Shown piece by piece: positions 5,707 to 6,583 of a DNA stretch of 6,583 nucleotides. Source of the DNA: Planctomycetota bacterium. Lineage in GTDB: Bacteria > Planctomycetota > B143-G9. The stretch covers positions 1-6,583 of the forward strand of contig QNBY01000064.1 in assembly GCA_003644275.1 (NCBI GenBank). Direction: 5' to 3'. The position numbers and the translations under genes were made by a program. The notes below the pieces were generated by a model. The model saw only the letters and a program-made list of their open reading frames with translations, had not been told where the DNA came from and did no database searches. The stretch's first letter is position 1. The number at the start of each line of letters is the position of its first letter.

Positions 5707-6583
5707 ATGCGAAGAACAATGCTGCTGGCGGTGGTGCTCGCCGGGCTGTCGTTGCTGTTTCTTCCCCCGACGAACGCCGAGCAGGCCGATTGGAAGACGG
5801 TCAAGACGAAGGTGGTTCCTCTGGGGAAGCTGGAGTGCGTCTCCCCCGCCTTCAAGCCCAAGGCGGTGGGGGGCAACAGGATCGACCTGCCGGTCGCGGG
5901 GGGGAAGGGCATACCCATCAAGATAACCCCCCAGAAGGTGCTCATCGACAAGGACCTCAACGGCAAGATCAAGTTCACCGCCGCGCAGGGGTTGATGAGC
6001 AAGGTCTTTCCCGTCACCCTCGTCTATCCGAACGGCGACAAGGTGAAGCACTTCTACAAGATCGCCAAGGCCGGAGGCGGCTGGGCGCTCATCAGGATGA
6101 GCGCGCTCGAGGCTACCGTCGAGGGCAAGCGGATCTGGATCATCGACGAGAACAACAACGGCATCTTCGGCGAGGAGAACGAGGACGGCATCTACTACGC
6201 CAAGAAGCGCTGGGGTTGGCCTTTCAGCAACGTCACCCTCATCGGCGGCAAGCTCGTCGAGCTGAAGCTCAACGAGTCCGGCAAGGAGCTCAGCTACCGC
6301 CCCTACGCCGGTCCCACGGGCAAGCTCGACATATTCAAGGAATGGAACGGCAAGAAGAAGCCCCAGGTGGTCATCATCCAGGGTTCCACCGATGACGGGG
6401 CCGTCTGCCTCAACGCCGTCTCCAAGGGCCCCATCGACGTCCCGCCCGGCGACTACCGCTTCCTCATCGCCTACATGAAGGACGTCGTAATCCGCGGCGG
6501 CAACGGCGGGAACTTCACCGTCGAGAACGGCGGCGAGGTCGCCGCCTTCAAGTGGGGCATGCCCCTGAAGATTCAGGCCGCCG
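5707..6583 (+). CDS. Exported protein with two calcium-loop-like motifs, partial (C-terminus beyond the window)
   Basis: The frame is open to the window edge: 292 residues, no stop. Residues 1-24 are a signal peptide (T-N-A before Glu25). The ATG lies four bases after AAGGGAGG and 30 nt after the rex stop, so it may be in the same transcript. I do not recognise the family. The visible part looks largely beta-stranded. Two short Asp/Asn/Gly loops resemble EF-hand or dockerin-type calcium loops: DKDLNGKI (81-88) and DENNNGIFGEENED (147-160). A segment near 244-256 (DVPPGDYRFLIAY) resembles the end of PEGA- or Ig-like surface domains, with a 'P-P-G-x-Y-x-(hydrophobic)' turn. A Gly/Asn-rich hairpin follows (262-276). 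Probably a periplasmic or surface protein; calcium binding is inferred from spacing of Asp/Asn only, and no catalytic residues can be named. Confidence 0.85.
   Translation, partial: MRRTMLLAVVLAGLSLLFLPPTNAEQADWKTVKTKVVPLGKLECVSPAFKPKAVGGNRIDLPVAGGKGIPIKITPQKVLIDKDLNGKIKFTAAQGLMSKVFPVTLVYPNGDKVKHFYKIAKAGGGWALIRMSALEATVEGKRIWIIDENNNGIFGEENEDGIYYAKKRWGWPFSNVTLIGGKLVELKLNESGKELSYRPYAGPTGKLDIFKEWNGKKKPQVVIIQGSTDDGAVCLNAVSKGPIDVPPGDYRFLIAYMKDVVIRGGNGGNFTVENGGEVAAFKWGMPLKIQAA

Overview
The window is GC-rich bacterial DNA, densely coded, with six protein genes, two of them cut by the window edges. I see no RNA gene, mobile element or CRISPR array, and no gene-free stretch longer than about 145 bases. 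Four of the six proteins begin with a clear Sec-type signal peptide. The mix of exported HEAT-repeat proteins, a protein with an SH3/LSm-like N-terminus, a TPR and 'K-Y-x-G-x-W-M-T' repeats, and large exported repeat proteins resembles Planctomycetota or a related, poorly cultured phylum. That assignment is an impression from protein style, not a proof. The genes also use the Ile codon ATA unusually often for GC-rich DNA.

Left arm, minus strand (1-1865): a HEAT-repeat exported protein (591-1865) is followed downstream by the N-terminal two thirds of a PP2C-type Ser/Thr protein phosphatase (532 down to 1). They are separated by 58 nt holding two tandem hairpins, so the phosphatase may be read only by partial readthrough.

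Centre (1866-2009): a compact divergent control region. It holds a good sigma70-like promoter towards the HEAT gene and a plausible one towards the right arm, with their -35 elements 8 bp apart.

Right arm, plus strand (2010-6583): a 662-aa exported protein made of an alpha-helical N-terminal domain and about 11 copies of a ~27-residue 'hydrophobic-D-x-x-G-N-D-x-Y ... S-Q-G ... G-x-G' repeat, which I read as a beta-solenoid. Next come a 299-aa exported SH3-like/TPR/coiled-coil protein, the redox-sensing repressor Rex, and the first 292 residues of another exported protein with two Asp/Asn-rich calcium-loop-like motifs. Gaps on this arm are 55, 66 and 30 nt, so cotranscription is possible but not shown.

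Working together (inference): the locus looks like envelope or periplasmic repeat/scaffold proteins set beside two cytoplasmic regulators, a PP2C phosphatase and an NADH/NAD+ sensor. The most unusual item is the GND-Y repeat protein. I do not see a complete new defence, metabolic or mobile system.
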